Shown one piece after another: positions 1 through 9,012 of a DNA stretch of 64,000 nucleotides; the first letter of the stretch is position 1, and every line of letters begins with the position of its first letter. A program made the translations under genes and the position numbers. The stretch is from an uncultured Eubacteriales bacterium (GTDB lineage: Bacteria; Bacillota; Clostridia; Lachnospirales; Lachnospiraceae), in the NCBI GenBank assembly GCA_900314525.1, contig OMVN01000006.1:1-64000 (forward strand), read 5' to 3'. Under the pieces are notes generated by a model that saw only the letters and a list, made by a program, of their open reading frames with translations, searched no databases and was not told the DNA's origin.

Positions 1-118
1 TGTCCGCTTGAAATTCTTTTGAAATTTCAGGGATGGTTTATTTCAATCTATTGTTTGAAATTCTTTAAAACTGTTTAGTTATCAATGTTCATATGTTTTT
101 GTTCGCTCAGCAGCGAAC
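1..118 (-). other. Non-coding leader region, possible pre-rRNA 5' leader
   Basis: No ORF is supported here. The transcript from P2 would begin with the 101-118 hairpin and continue through AT-rich sequence containing repeated GAATTTCAAA-like motifs (around 10-30 and 55-65). The stretch resembles the spacer between rRNA promoters and the 16S gene in Firmicutes, but that gene is beyond the left edge. Confidence 0.4.
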
Positions 119-124
119 TTCTTA

Positions 125-153
125 ATGATATCACATCTTCAAGTGTTTGTCAA
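125..153 (-). promoter_or_regulatory. Promoter P2 of tandem pair, rRNA-like leader
   Basis: A second minus-strand promoter has TTGACA (148-153), a 17-nt spacer and TATCAT (125-130). Its predicted start near 118 is again the first base of a hairpin, GTTCGCT/AGCGAAC (101-118, 4-nt loop). Two consensus promoters about 94 nt apart, with a non-coding AT-rich leader that runs off the window, are typical of rRNA operons. The 16S gene itself is not in view, so this is inference. Confidence 0.65.
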
Positions 154-218
154 TAACTTTTTTTATTTTTTTTGTGATTTCATGTCGCTTTTTGTTTTCC
201 GCTTCAAGCGACCTATAT

Positions 219-247
219 ATAATAGCACTTTGATGTATGATTGTCAA
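219..247 (-). promoter_or_regulatory. Promoter P1 of tandem pair, reading off the left edge
   Basis: On the minus strand a perfect -35 TTGACA (242-247) is followed after 17 nt by TATTAT (219-224). The predicted start near 212 coincides with a hairpin, GTCGCTT (212-206) pairing with AAGCGAC (190-184). No coding sequence follows before the window edge. The radA gene ends at 305, so this promoter serves something to the left. Confidence 0.7.
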
Positions 248-304
248 CAGCTTTTTTCATTTTTTTAAATTATTTTTCTCTGTATTGTTATACCTACTTT
301 TTGA

Positions 305-1657
305 CTATATATATCTTATTACGTCTATGATATTACTTACTCCTATTAACTTCATCTCCGTTTTTTTCTTTATATTAGCTATTGAACTTTGAGGCATTAT
401 ACATGTCTTAAATCCTAATTTCTCGCATTCAGATATTCTCTGATCAATCATATTAACTGATCTAACTTCTCCCGATAAACCTACTTCTCCAAATGCAACT
501 GTATACTGATCTACAGGTCTGTTCTTATAGCTTGAGACAACCGCCATTATTATTCCCAAATCAAGTGCTGGTTCATTGACTTTAATTCCGCCTGTTATGT
601 TTATATATGCATCACAATCATTTATTTGCAGGGATGCCCTCTTCTCTAACACTGCCATAAGCAGATTTACCCTGTTATAGTCTGTTCCTGCTGATGTTCT
701 CCTTGGTATACCAAAATTTGTTTTACATACTAGTGCCTGTATTTCAAGTAAAATTGGTCTTGTACCCTCTACAGAACATGTTATTACTGATCCCGATGCA
801 TTTTCAGGTCTTCCCATAAGCATAAATTCTGATGGATTTTTAACTTCACACAGACCTGTTTCATTCATCTCAAATACACCTATTTCATTTGTTGAACCAA
901 ATCTGTTCTTTACGCCTCTAAGTACTCTGTATGATGCATGTCTGTCTCCTTCGAAATACAATACAGTGTCCACCATATGTTCTAACACTCTAGGTCCTGC
1001 AACCACACCTTCTTTTGTAACATGTCCAACTACAAAAACCGAAATGGACAGTCCCTTTGCAATTTGCATTAGCACATTTGTTGACTCCCTTACCTGACTT
1101 ACACTTCCTGGTGCAGAACTAATATCAGGCTTAAACATAGTCTGTATAGAGTCAATCACCACTATTTCAGGTTTATATTTTCTTATTATTTCTTCTATAA
1201 TATCCAGATTTGTTTCACACAGAAGACTCAGACTATCACCCATATTTCCAATTCTGTTAGCCCTTATTTTTATCTGTTTTAAAGATTCCTCTCCCGATAC
1301 ATACAAAACATTTTTTCCTTTTTCTGATAAATTCTTACATACCTGTAGCAGAAGTGTAGATTTTCCAATTCCTGGATCACCACCTACAAGTACAAGAGAA
1401 CCTGATACTATTCCTCCCCCAAGTACCCTGTCTAATTCATCTAATTCAGTTTTAGTCCTTTCTTCTGATTTAAGTGAAATCTCTGATAATTTAGAAGGTT
1501 TTAATTCACCTGTAGAAATCGACTTATGTGATGAGCCTTTTTTCATCACAGCTTCCTCAACAAACGTATTCCATTCTCTGCAGCCAGGACACTGTCCAAG
1601 CCATTTTGCAGATTCATATCCACATTCTTTACAATAAAATATATTATTTTTCCCCAT
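305..1657 (-). CDS. radA: DNA repair protein RadA (Sms)
   Basis: A RecA-like ATPase and branch-migration helicase that helps process recombination intermediates. The N-terminus carries the four-cysteine zinc ribbon (CKEC...CPGC). It is followed by Walker A GGDPGIGKST, the RadA-specific KNRFG motif and a C-terminal Lon-protease-like domain. Length, about 450 aa, is normal for the family. The start at 1657 (MGKNNIFYC) is preferred over the in-frame ATG at 1705, because family members start just before the zinc ribbon; upstream there is a weak GGTGG. It lies directly downstream of a small conserved gene and clpC, the same radA/clpC neighbourhood seen in many Firmicutes. A TATAAT on the minus strand at 1717-1722 could add a local promoter. 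Confidence 0.95.
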   Translation of the reverse strand: MGKNNIFYCKECGYESAKWLGQCPGCREWNTFVEEAVMKKGSSHKSISTGELKPSKLSEISLKSEERTKTELDELDRVLGGGIVSGSLVLVGGDPGIGKSTLLLQVCKNLSEKGKNVLYVSGEESLKQIKIRANRIGNMGDSLSLLCETNLDIIEEIIRKYKPEIVVIDSIQTMFKPDISSAPGSVSQVRESTNVLMQIAKGLSISVFVVGHVTKEGVVAGPRVLEHMVDTVLYFEGDRHASYRVLRGVKNRFGSTNEIGVFEMNETGLCEVKNPSEFMLMGRPENASGSVITCSVEGTRPILLEIQALVCKTNFGIPRRTSAGTDYNRVNLLMAVLEKRASLQINDCDAYINITGGIKVNEPALDLGIIMAVVSSYKNRPVDQYTVAFGEVGLSGEVRSVNMIDQRISECEKLGFKTCIMPQSSIANIKKKTEMKLIGVSNIIDVIRYI

Positions 1658-1734
1658 AAAACCACCATGCGGTAACCTCAAACAATTGAAGTTACCGCCT
1701 TTCATACAACTATACTATTATAAGCCTAAAAAAA

Positions 1735-2148
1735 TTATTCTTTTATGAGTTTTACCTCTGAAGCCTGTCCTTTATTAAGTTCAACAGATAAAACCAGTTT
1801 TCCTCCCATATTAGCAGTAACTGTTCCTACACTTACTCCATCCACGTACACTTTATATTCTGCACCATTCTCTGCTTCAACAGTAATAGAGGCATCATCT
1901 TCACCTTCAACACTAAATTTCATTTCCTTATCTGATTCATAAAAATTATTTACTGCTGTACCTGGTACAGATTCATATACAAATACACCATTTCTCTCAA
2001 GCTTTGTTATTTCGTTAAATGTTTTTACTTTGTAAATATCCCCATCATGCTCAAAATCCGATAATTTTGATTTTGTATCTAATGTGTAATTTCCAAAACT
2101 AAGTGTGCCATCCTCTTCTGCTCTTAATAATTCTGCTACAATTGCCAT
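1735..2148 (-). CDS. Conserved hypothetical protein, sometimes labelled endosialidase-like
   Basis: A 137-aa acidic protein with no signal peptide and no membrane segment. It begins MAIVAELLRAEEDGTLSFG and ends in a short beta-rich segment (residues about 78-137) with alternating hydrophobic residues. Similar small proteins from Clostridia carry the automatic label 'endosialidase', but I see no catalytic motif and would not infer that activity. A strong AGGAGG precedes the ATG. It sits 26 bp below clpC and 78 bp above the chosen radA start, so co-transcription with both is likely. The function is unknown; the neighbourhood suggests housekeeping or stress physiology. Confidence 0.75.
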   Translation of the reverse strand: MAIVAELLRAEEDGTLSFGNYTLDTKSKLSDFEHDGDIYKVKTFNEITKLERNGVFVYESVPGTAVNNFYESDKEMKFSVEGEDDASITVEAENGAEYKVYVDGVSVGTVTANMGGKLVLSVELNKGQASEVKLIKE

Positions 2149-2174
2149 TTCTTTTTCCTCCTAAATTTGTATTT

Positions 2175-4625
2175 TTATTTTTTCACTTTAAATTCAAGTT
2201 GTTTTTCCTTAAATACAACATTTACCGTATTTTCGTTTTTAATTTTACCTTCTAGTATCTGTTGTGCTAACTGGTCTTCTAACATTGTCTGTAACTTTCT
2301 TCTAAGCGGTCTTGCACCATACTTTTTATCAAAACTCTGATCAATTATATACTGTTTTGCCTGTGGTGTTACTTTTAAATTAATTCCTATCTTCTCTGCT
2401 CTAACAGTAATTTCCTTTATCATAATATTTACAATTTCAAGCATCTGCTCTTTTTGTAATGAATGGAATACTATTATTTCATCAATTCTGTTTAATAACT
2501 CAGGTTTAAAGAGCTGTTTGATTTCTTCCATTACATTATTTTTCATTGACTCATAATTTTTTTCTTCATTATTGTCAGCTATAAATCCTAAATGTTTTGG
2601 TTCTATAATACGTTGTGCTCCTACATTAGATGTCATTATTATTACTGTATTTTTAAAATCAATCTTTCTTCCAGTGTTATCTGTAATATTTCCCTCATCA
2701 AGAATCTGTAAAAGTATATTAAACACATCTGGGTGAGCCTTTTCTATTTCATCAAACAAGACAACCGAATACGGATTTCTTCGCACCCTTTCGCTAAGCT
2801 GTCCTCCGTCATCATATCCCACATATCCTGGAGGCGATCCTATTAATTTAGAGACGCTGTGTTTCTCCATATATTCTGACATATCTACACGTATCATTGA
2901 TTTTTCATTTCCAAAAACGGAATCAGCAATAGCTTTTGATAATTCTGTTTTTCCAACACCCGTTGGACCAAGGAAAAGAAATGATCCGATTGGTCTTTTA
3001 GGGTCCTTAAGTCCAACCCTACCTCTTCTAATGGCATTTGACACTGCCTTTATTGCTTCAGGCTGTCCTATAACACGTTTAGATAGAGTTGTTTCAAGTT
3101 TTCTTAATTTAGATTCTTCTTTTTCACTGAGTTTAGATACAGGAATATTAGTCCACATTGCAACGACATCCTCTACATCTTTTGCAGTTACAGTAAGACC
3201 TTTTATCTTCTTTTTATCTGATTTCTTTAATTCTTTTTCTAACTGTTTTTTAAGTTCTTCTTCACTATCTTTTAATTCTTTGACTAATTTGTAATCTCGA
3301 TTTTTTAAAGCTTCAATTTTTTCGTCTTGAATTTTTCTTAAATCTGACCTCAAAGTTGTAGCCTTTGACTGATTTTCAGTAGTCATTTTCTGTATTTTTA
3401 TTTTTGCGGATGCTTCATCCATTAAATCAATAGCCTTGTCTGGAAGGAATCTGTCATTTATATATCTATCTGACAACTCAACAGATGCTTTTATCGCTTC
3501 ATCAGATATAGTTACTCCATGATGCACCTCATATCTCTCTTTTAAGCCATTTAGTATACATATTGATTCTTCCGCAGATGGTGCTTCTACCTTTACTGGC
3601 TGAAATCTTCTCTCAAGTGCAGCATCTTTTTCAAAATATTTTCTGTATTCTTCAAGAGTTGTTGCTCCAATAATCTGTATTTCACCCCTGGATAATGCAG
3701 GTTTTAAAATATTCGCAGCATCCATTGAACCTTCTGCTCCGCCTGCTCCAATAATAGTGTGAATTTCATCTAAGAATAGAAGAATATTTTTATCCTCTTT
3801 AACTTCATTTATTATCCTTTTTATTCTTTCTTCAAATTCACCTCTATACTTAGATCCTGCTACCATAGATGCAACATCTAGTGTTAGGACTCTTTTATTT
3901 TTTACTGTATCAGGAACCATACCGTTTGCAATTCTCATTGCTATACCTTCAACAATTGCTGTTTTTCCAACCCCTGGTTCTCCTACAAGACAAGGATTAT
4001 TCTTGGTTCTTCTGCTTAAAATCTGAATTACCCTAAGAATTTCCTTTTCTCTGCCAATAACAGGGTCCATTTCTCCATTCATAGCCTTTCTTGTCAAATC
4101 CACACTGTACTGCGAAATAAAATCAGGCTTGGAATTTCCATTGTTATCACCAAAAATAGCGTTTATTTCATTCTTAAATTCTGATGGTGCTACCCCCATC
4201 ACTTCAAGTATATCAGAATATATTTTTCTAACATTAACCCCTATTGTATTCAGGAGTCGTGTAGCAACTCCCTCCTTTTCCCTCAATAAAGCAAGCAGTA
4301 TGTGGTTTGTTCCAACCTGTTTATCGCCAGTAATTCCTGTGTAATTTTTGGCATACTCTAACATTTCCTTTACTCTTGGAGTAAATATGTCTTTATCAAG
4401 CACCTCAATTCCTGCTGATGGGGCTACCAATTTCTCAATTAGATCTACTATATTGTCATATTCTACTTTATTATTTCTAAGAATAATGGACGCAGAGCAG
4501 TCTTCAACAGAAATTAGAGCTGCCAATATATGTTCAGTTCCAATGTAGCTGTGATTCAATTCACTTGCTATTTCTTCTGCATTTTTTAATACCTGTTTAG
4601 CTTTAGCGGTATATAAATTATCCAT
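2175..4625 (-). CDS. clpC: ATP-dependent Clp protease ATPase subunit ClpC
   Basis: A class I Hsp100 unfoldase that feeds substrates to ClpP. Two Clp-N repeats fill residues 1-145. The first AAA domain has Walker A GEPGVGKT at 215-222, followed by a middle domain with the coiled/UVR-like region rich in Lys and Glu (about 400-480). The second AAA domain has GPTGVGKT near 550, and a C-terminal D2-small domain follows. At 816 aa it is full length. The start has a GGAGG Shine-Dalgarno. In Bacillus the gene follows ctsR-mcsA-mcsB. Here none of these is present and a GntR regulator takes their place 24 bp upstream, so control of clpC probably differs. Confidence 0.96.
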   Translation of the reverse strand: MDNLYTAKAKQVLKNAEEIASELNHSYIGTEHILAALISVEDCSASIILRNNKVEYDNIVDLIEKLVAPSAGIEVLDKDIFTPRVKEMLEYAKNYTGITGDKQVGTNHILLALLREKEGVATRLLNTIGVNVRKIYSDILEVMGVAPSEFKNEINAIFGDNNGNSKPDFISQYSVDLTRKAMNGEMDPVIGREKEILRVIQILSRRTKNNPCLVGEPGVGKTAIVEGIAMRIANGMVPDTVKNKRVLTLDVASMVAGSKYRGEFEERIKRIINEVKEDKNILLFLDEIHTIIGAGGAEGSMDAANILKPALSRGEIQIIGATTLEEYRKYFEKDAALERRFQPVKVEAPSAEESICILNGLKERYEVHHGVTISDEAIKASVELSDRYINDRFLPDKAIDLMDEASAKIKIQKMTTENQSKATTLRSDLRKIQDEKIEALKNRDYKLVKELKDSEEELKKQLEKELKKSDKKKIKGLTVTAKDVEDVVAMWTNIPVSKLSEKEESKLRKLETTLSKRVIGQPEAIKAVSNAIRRGRVGLKDPKRPIGSFLFLGPTGVGKTELSKAIADSVFGNEKSMIRVDMSEYMEKHSVSKLIGSPPGYVGYDDGGQLSERVRRNPYSVVLFDEIEKAHPDVFNILLQILDEGNITDNTGRKIDFKNTVIIMTSNVGAQRIIEPKHLGFIADNNEEKNYESMKNNVMEEIKQLFKPELLNRIDEIIVFHSLQKEQMLEIVNIMIKEITVRAEKIGINLKVTPQAKQYIIDQSFDKKYGARPLRRKLQTMLEDQLAQQILEGKIKNENTVNVVFKEKQLEFKVKK

Positions 4626-4649
4626 TCTAGGCCTCCACTGTCTGATTAA

Positions 4650-5021
4650 TTAAGTTAAGAATTCATCATATATCTGATGAACTATTTCAATTGCCTCTTC
4701 TTCTGTTACGTTTTTACAAATTGCTTTTGCAAGAATAACTCTCATTTCATCCTTCATATCTTCCACTGCCTGCAACTTATCTACCGAAAATGCTATTATT
4801 GCCCCGTATCTCCTATCCAGTTTCAAAAAACCCTCATTTTTTAAAACTGAATATGCTTTATTAACAGTATGCATGTTTATTCCGATATCATCCGCCATTT
4901 GTCTAACTGAAGGCAGTGAATCACCCTCTTTAATTTCATCATTTGCAATGCCATAGATTATCTGATTTCTCAATTGCATATATAGGGCTTCATCACTATT
5001 AAAATCAATTGTCAATATCAT
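4650..5021 (-). CDS. GntR-family (YtrA-type) transcriptional regulator
   Basis: A 123-aa DNA-binding regulator. The N-terminal winged helix shows the GntR signature (QLRNQIIYGIANDEIKEGD, then SVRQMADDIGINMHTVNKAY). The short C-terminal helical tail is typical of the YtrA subgroup rather than FadR/HutC types. The start at 5021 (MILTIDFNS) is chosen because the family begins with this strand and the longer upstream extension has no family support; AAAGG lies upstream. YtrA-type regulators usually control ABC transporters, but the nearest downstream genes here are clpC, the 137-aa protein and radA. A promoter with a palindrome on its -10 lies just upstream, implying autoregulation of this four-gene unit. 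Confidence 0.85.
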   Translation of the reverse strand: MILTIDFNSDEALYMQLRNQIIYGIANDEIKEGDSLPSVRQMADDIGINMHTVNKAYSVLKNEGFLKLDRRYGAIIAFSVDKLQAVEDMKDEMRVILAKAICKNVTEEEAIEIVHQIYDEFLT

Positions 5022-5045
5022 AAATCCACAACCTTTCGTACCTTT

Positions 5046-5087
5046 ATTGTTATAGTGATTGTATAACAATAAAAATACCTTTGTCAA
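5046..5087 (-). promoter_or_regulatory. Promoter and palindromic operator of the gntR-clpC-radA unit
   Basis: The minus-strand -35 TTGACA (5082-5087) and -10 TATACA (5060-5065) are separated by 16 nt. A perfect 9-bp inverted repeat, ATTGTTATA (5046-5054) and TATAACAAT (5062-5070) with a 7-nt centre, covers the -10 box. Its position just before the GntR gene makes it the likely operator for that regulator; binding would block RNA polymerase. Confidence 0.75.
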
Positions 5088-5094
5088 GTTCAGT

Positions 5095-6819
5095 TTATTT
5101 ATCTTCTTCAAGATCTACAAATTCAATATCTCCATCTTTTAGATCTTTCTTTTCTTCCTTTTCTGCTTCCTTTATTTCGTCTTTTATTTCGTCTTTTATA
5201 ACATTTTCTGTTACTTTTTCTTCTATTATTAATTCTTCACCGTCTTTATCTTCATTAATTTTATTTGATGAATATACTATTTCTTTTTTTGCTCCTGACA
5301 ACTTTTTGATTACTAATACAAATACTATCATTAACACAATGATAACCGCAAGGAATACAATAATAATCATATTTTTCTCAGTTTTTAATTCGTTATGGCT
5401 ATCATTTAAGTTATTGTAATTTTTTCTAAGTTTAAGGTATTCCTTACTGTCTTCCTGAGGATTATCTGAAATATTCTCAGATTTTGCTCCATCTATAAAT
5501 CTCTGAATTGTTCCTTCTACAGAATCATAAAAATACAGATTTGCCTCGCCATTCCAGTTCATGGCATAAATTACATAAAACTGTGAATCAGCTGATTTAA
5601 TCCATGCTTTTACAACGTCTCCATTAATATCAAGTGTAGTCTGTGTATAACCTTCAGGTCCTGCATATGTATCATCTGTAGGAATTATTGTATATGTTTT
5701 CTGTGTGCTTACAAAATTTACCATCTTGTTAATCTGTCCAGATGTTTCATTGTAAATATAAAACGCTGCATTTGTACCCTGTGGATCATCTGCTATGCAT
5801 AAAAGTGTAAGATTTTTTGTCTGTCCTTTTAAATCTGCAACTGTTCTTCCATTATATGTAATTGTACTCTCTTCAAATCCATCTGGAATTGAAACAAGAG
5901 AAAAATCCTGAATTATGTATTTATTCATTGACTCAACTAGTACAGGCGATCTATCGAAATCCTGTGGCTGATTCTGACTTGCAGAGTCTGTAACCACCTG
6001 TCCCTGTGGAGAAGCCTGTGACTGCTGTTCTGATCCTTCTGGAAGTCGCTGAGTATAAATTGTATATACACTCTGGGAACCATCTTGAGCTGTTACTGTT
6101 ATTGTTGTCTTGTTATTACCAAGATCAATTCTTGATCCAGAAACACTTGCTGTTGAATGCGAATCTGAAAGTGTTGTGGCTACGATTATTCTATTTATAT
6201 TAGATCCAACATCTGCTGCATACTCAAATACATCTGGAGAAAATGATGGAGAGTATGAAAGATTCTTTGTTTCCCCATTCTGTGAAACTGATGATATTAT
6301 AAGTCCTGATAATTTACTGTCATTAGATATAGCTGTATTATCAATCACAGAAATATTTGCACTTGTCTTTACTACATTAAGTTCTGCATTTTCTGGATTT
6401 GTCTCATCACTTGTCTTTAACTGTGTATTGTCCGAAACGGTTACTTTTGTTGCACCTGCTTCTTTTAATGTAAAATTAAAATTGACTGTCCTTGGTGTAC
6501 CTGCTGCATATCCATTAACATTCCATATAGCAATTCCAGCAACACCACTACTCTGTTCTACCTGTGGATTGCCTGCTCCATCTGTATAAGTAACTGACAG
6601 AAAATCCATATATTTTGTGTCATATGCCAAAGCAACCTGTCCTGATGCATTTGTATCAGCATTTAAAGTCACGGGAACAGCAACAACTTCACCCTTTGTA
6701 CCATTTGCTGGTGTTACTGTTACTACGGCATTATCTGCAAATGCACAAATTGAAAACATTGTCATTGCAAATAAAAAAGTCATTATCGTCATTGTCATTT
6801 TACTTAATACAGATTTCAT
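5095..6819 (-). CDS. Membrane-anchored surface protein with cohesin-like and cadherin-like domains
   Basis: A 574-aa secreted protein. It has a signal peptide (residues 1-28, ending ICAFA) and a cohesin-like beta-sandwich (about 30-150: alternating VVTVTPANGTKGEVVAVPV, then LAYDTKYMDFLSVTY). A cadherin-like beta-sandwich (about 165-260) and a Ser/Gln linker follow, then an uncharacterised region, one membrane helix (about 484-506) and an acidic Lys/Glu-rich tail that would be cytoplasmic. The start at 6819 is chosen because GTGGAGG, the ribosome binding site, would otherwise be coded. The gene just upstream encodes a glucosaminidase with a C-terminal dockerin, so this protein is a plausible membrane receptor for it. 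The cohesin call rests on pattern only and needs a profile search. Confidence 0.7.
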   Translation of the reverse strand: MKSVLSKMTMTIMTFLFAMTMFSICAFADNAVVTVTPANGTKGEVVAVPVTLNADTNASGQVALAYDTKYMDFLSVTYTDGAGNPQVEQSSGVAGIAIWNVNGYAAGTPRTVNFNFTLKEAGATKVTVSDNTQLKTSDETNPENAELNVVKTSANISVIDNTAISNDSKLSGLIISSVSQNGETKNLSYSPSFSPDVFEYAADVGSNINRIIVATTLSDSHSTASVSGSRIDLGNNKTTITVTAQDGSQSVYTIYTQRLPEGSEQQSQASPQGQVVTDSASQNQPQDFDRSPVLVESMNKYIIQDFSLVSIPDGFEESTITYNGRTVADLKGQTKNLTLLCIADDPQGTNAAFYIYNETSGQINKMVNFVSTQKTYTIIPTDDTYAGPEGYTQTTLDINGDVVKAWIKSADSQFYVIYAMNWNGEANLYFYDSVEGTIQRFIDGAKSENISDNPQEDSKEYLKLRKNYNNLNDSHNELKTEKNMIIIVFLAVIIVLMIVFVLVIKKLSGAKKEIVYSSNKINEDKDGEELIIEEKVTENVIKDEIKDEIKEAEKEEKKDLKDGDIEFVDLEEDK

Positions 6820-6895
6820 TTTTTCCTCCACCTATATCCAATATTTTTATCTAATTATATCACAATATATTCTGTAATCTATTTATAATTATTTC

Positions 6896-8992
6896 CTATT
6901 TTGTTAATTTTTGCTTTAAATACAATAAATCAACTACATTAACATTTCCATTACAATCAATATCTGCAGCTAGCAAATCTTTTTCATCAAGCATTATTGC
7001 TCCTATCAAATAATTTTTTAGCAGATTGTAATCACTTACAGTGAGTATCCCGTCATTATCTGTATCTCCAAGTACAAGGCATATATATTCTTTCACAAGG
7101 TTTCCATTTGTATCAATAATATCAGCAATTGTACCTGTTGTAACATAGCCTGTCTGTTCCTGTCTATTTGCATTTAATAATTTTAATGTGCAATTTTTAA
7201 GCTTAAAACTTCTTCTTAAAGTATCAATGCTTGTCTGCGGAAGAATTTCTCTTATGTATCTATCTCCCGCCACAACATATGATGTGCTATAAGATGCAGG
7301 ATTTGGATTAGATGTTTCAGACTGTTTTGTTGTCTCCTGAGATGATGATGTTTCCTTTATTGTCTCAGTCTGAGGCTGTGTCTTGTTTTGTCTATTAATT
7401 GTAAGTGTATACACTCGTGCCCCTAATCCACCTACATTTACTGTTATATTTAATTTATTGCTTCCCACATTAAGTGAAACACTTCCTGTACCTGCAACCG
7501 TTGCCATAGAATATGGTGCATGAGCGCTTATGTTTACACTAGTCTGCTCGTATGGTACAGTTACGCTATATTCAAAAGTATTGCTGCTGAATGTTTTATC
7601 AAGTGTATACCCATCAACTGATAAACTATCCAGTGTTGTGCTTGGACTGCTATTATCTGTTGGACAAGCACTTACATTTACAGGCATATTTTTATATACA
7701 GGTATTTTAAATACTAATGACGTACTTACCTTCATGTCACTGCTATATGCTTTAGCCATCTTTAATGATTCTGACTTTGGTGCCTGAACATTTGTCATAT
7801 ACTGATGTGTATATGGTGTTCCTACAAAATCAAATTTCTCATAGTAAATTGTATCCTGACCTACATTAATGTATCCCTGGCCAATAAAAATTGCACCTCC
7901 AACCACAGCTTTATATTTTGTGTTCCATGGTCTAAGCAATGTACTGTCTGTACCAGAAGCATATATCAATCCATTTTCAATTGCTCCTCTGCCATTTGCT
8001 GTATACGCCTTAATGTTATAGAAATTATAAAGGTTTGTATAAACATTACCTGTGGATGGTGCATAATATCCTGTTACTCCACCACTAGTTCCGGCGCTTC
8101 CAACTTCCTGTATTACTCTTGATACAAGATGATATGGGCTGACTCCAGATTTTGCTGCAGCATCCATAAATGTATCTGAGAACAATTTTCCAGATATTGA
8201 ATATGCATTATCCATAAATGTACCTTTTAACAGGTTTGTCACATTGTTCTTTGTATGTATTGCCGAGTTATATGATAACATCTCGAACTGAAAGATATAA
8301 TTTTCATCAAGGAAATTCCTTGGATCCATACAATATGCTACAAACTCTTTTGATGCTGCACACCATGCTGTTCCATCAAATGTATTCCATGTATTTGTAC
8401 TCCAGTTATATGAACCACTGTCCATTGACTTCCATGAACTTATAGAGTTTTTACTTACAAGGCTCCTTCCGACAATACTTTCATTTGCAACAGCGTCCTC
8501 AAAAGTATAATTCAATTTGTCAGCTACAAATAACCATTTTGGATATTTCGCATGTAACTGTCTTAACTTCACCTTATAACTTTCAGGAAATCCCTGGTCT
8601 GACATATATTTTTCAAAATCAGATGTGTCTGTAACAGGTGTTTTAACCACATTAACATACTCAGCAAATATGTACCCTGACAAGTTCTCGCCAGTAGAAG
8701 GATATGTGAATTTTATGTTATACCATTTGTCACCACTAGCATCTTGTTTTTCTCCGGTTATTGTAACTGTATCTCCAGTATTTAGCTGTACGTTGTTTCC
8801 TTTACTACTTAAGAGCTTGCTGTAAGATGTGCCAGCACCTGTCCTGACATTGACAGACGATGCATTTACCGTTCCACTTTTCTGCTCATAGGCATTAATT
8901 TTAGAATAAGAAAACACTGCCATTAATATAAAAATTACTGAAATAGTAATTACAACATATGATTTTCTTCTTTTTTCTTCATATGAATGCAT
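6896..8992 (-). CDS. Dockerin-bearing N-acetylglucosaminidase (peptidoglycan hydrolase)
   Basis: A 698-aa exported cell-wall hydrolase. Order: N-terminal membrane anchor or signal (11-33), bacterial SH3 domain (38-116), glucosaminidase domain (about 215-385) with the probable catalytic Glu296 in VIQEVGS, cadherin-like beta-sandwich (about 453-535), Thr/Ser-rich linker (535-570), an unassigned region, and a C-terminal type I dockerin (about 640-698). The dockerin has two calcium-loop repeats, DTDNDGILTVSDYN and DIDCNGNVNVVD. The enzyme would cleave GlcNAc-MurNAc bonds in peptidoglycan. The dockerin is unusual for an autolysin and pairs logically with the cohesin-like protein encoded next. The gene starts 20 bp after purD with its own AGAGGTG site. 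Confidence 0.85.
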   Translation of the reverse strand: MHSYEEKRRKSYVVITISVIFILMAVFSYSKINAYEQKSGTVNASSVNVRTGAGTSYSKLLSSKGNNVQLNTGDTVTITGEKQDASGDKWYNIKFTYPSTGENLSGYIFAEYVNVVKTPVTDTSDFEKYMSDQGFPESYKVKLRQLHAKYPKWLFVADKLNYTFEDAVANESIVGRSLVSKNSISSWKSMDSGSYNWSTNTWNTFDGTAWCAASKEFVAYCMDPRNFLDENYIFQFEMLSYNSAIHTKNNVTNLLKGTFMDNAYSISGKLFSDTFMDAAAKSGVSPYHLVSRVIQEVGSAGTSGGVTGYYAPSTGNVYTNLYNFYNIKAYTANGRGAIENGLIYASGTDSTLLRPWNTKYKAVVGGAIFIGQGYINVGQDTIYYEKFDFVGTPYTHQYMTNVQAPKSESLKMAKAYSSDMKVSTSLVFKIPVYKNMPVNVSACPTDNSSPSTTLDSLSVDGYTLDKTFSSNTFEYSVTVPYEQTSVNISAHAPYSMATVAGTGSVSLNVGSNKLNITVNVGGLGARVYTLTINRQNKTQPQTETIKETSSSQETTKQSETSNPNPASYSTSYVVAGDRYIREILPQTSIDTLRRSFKLKNCTLKLLNANRQEQTGYVTTGTIADIIDTNGNLVKEYICLVLGDTDNDGILTVSDYNLLKNYLIGAIMLDEKDLLAADIDCNGNVNVVDLLYLKQKLTK

Positions 8993-9012
8993 TAAAACAC
9001 CTCTTCTATATC

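Noticed and set aside
1735-2148. Endosialidase enzyme
   Set aside because: The label is widespread for these small proteins, but 137 aa without any sialidase or endo-N fold motif does not support it.
6110-6589. A 159-aa open frame on the plus strand opposite the cohesin-like gene
   Set aside because: No ribosome binding site, biased composition from the antisense of Ser/Thr-rich coding, and the opposite strand has a complete domain architecture.
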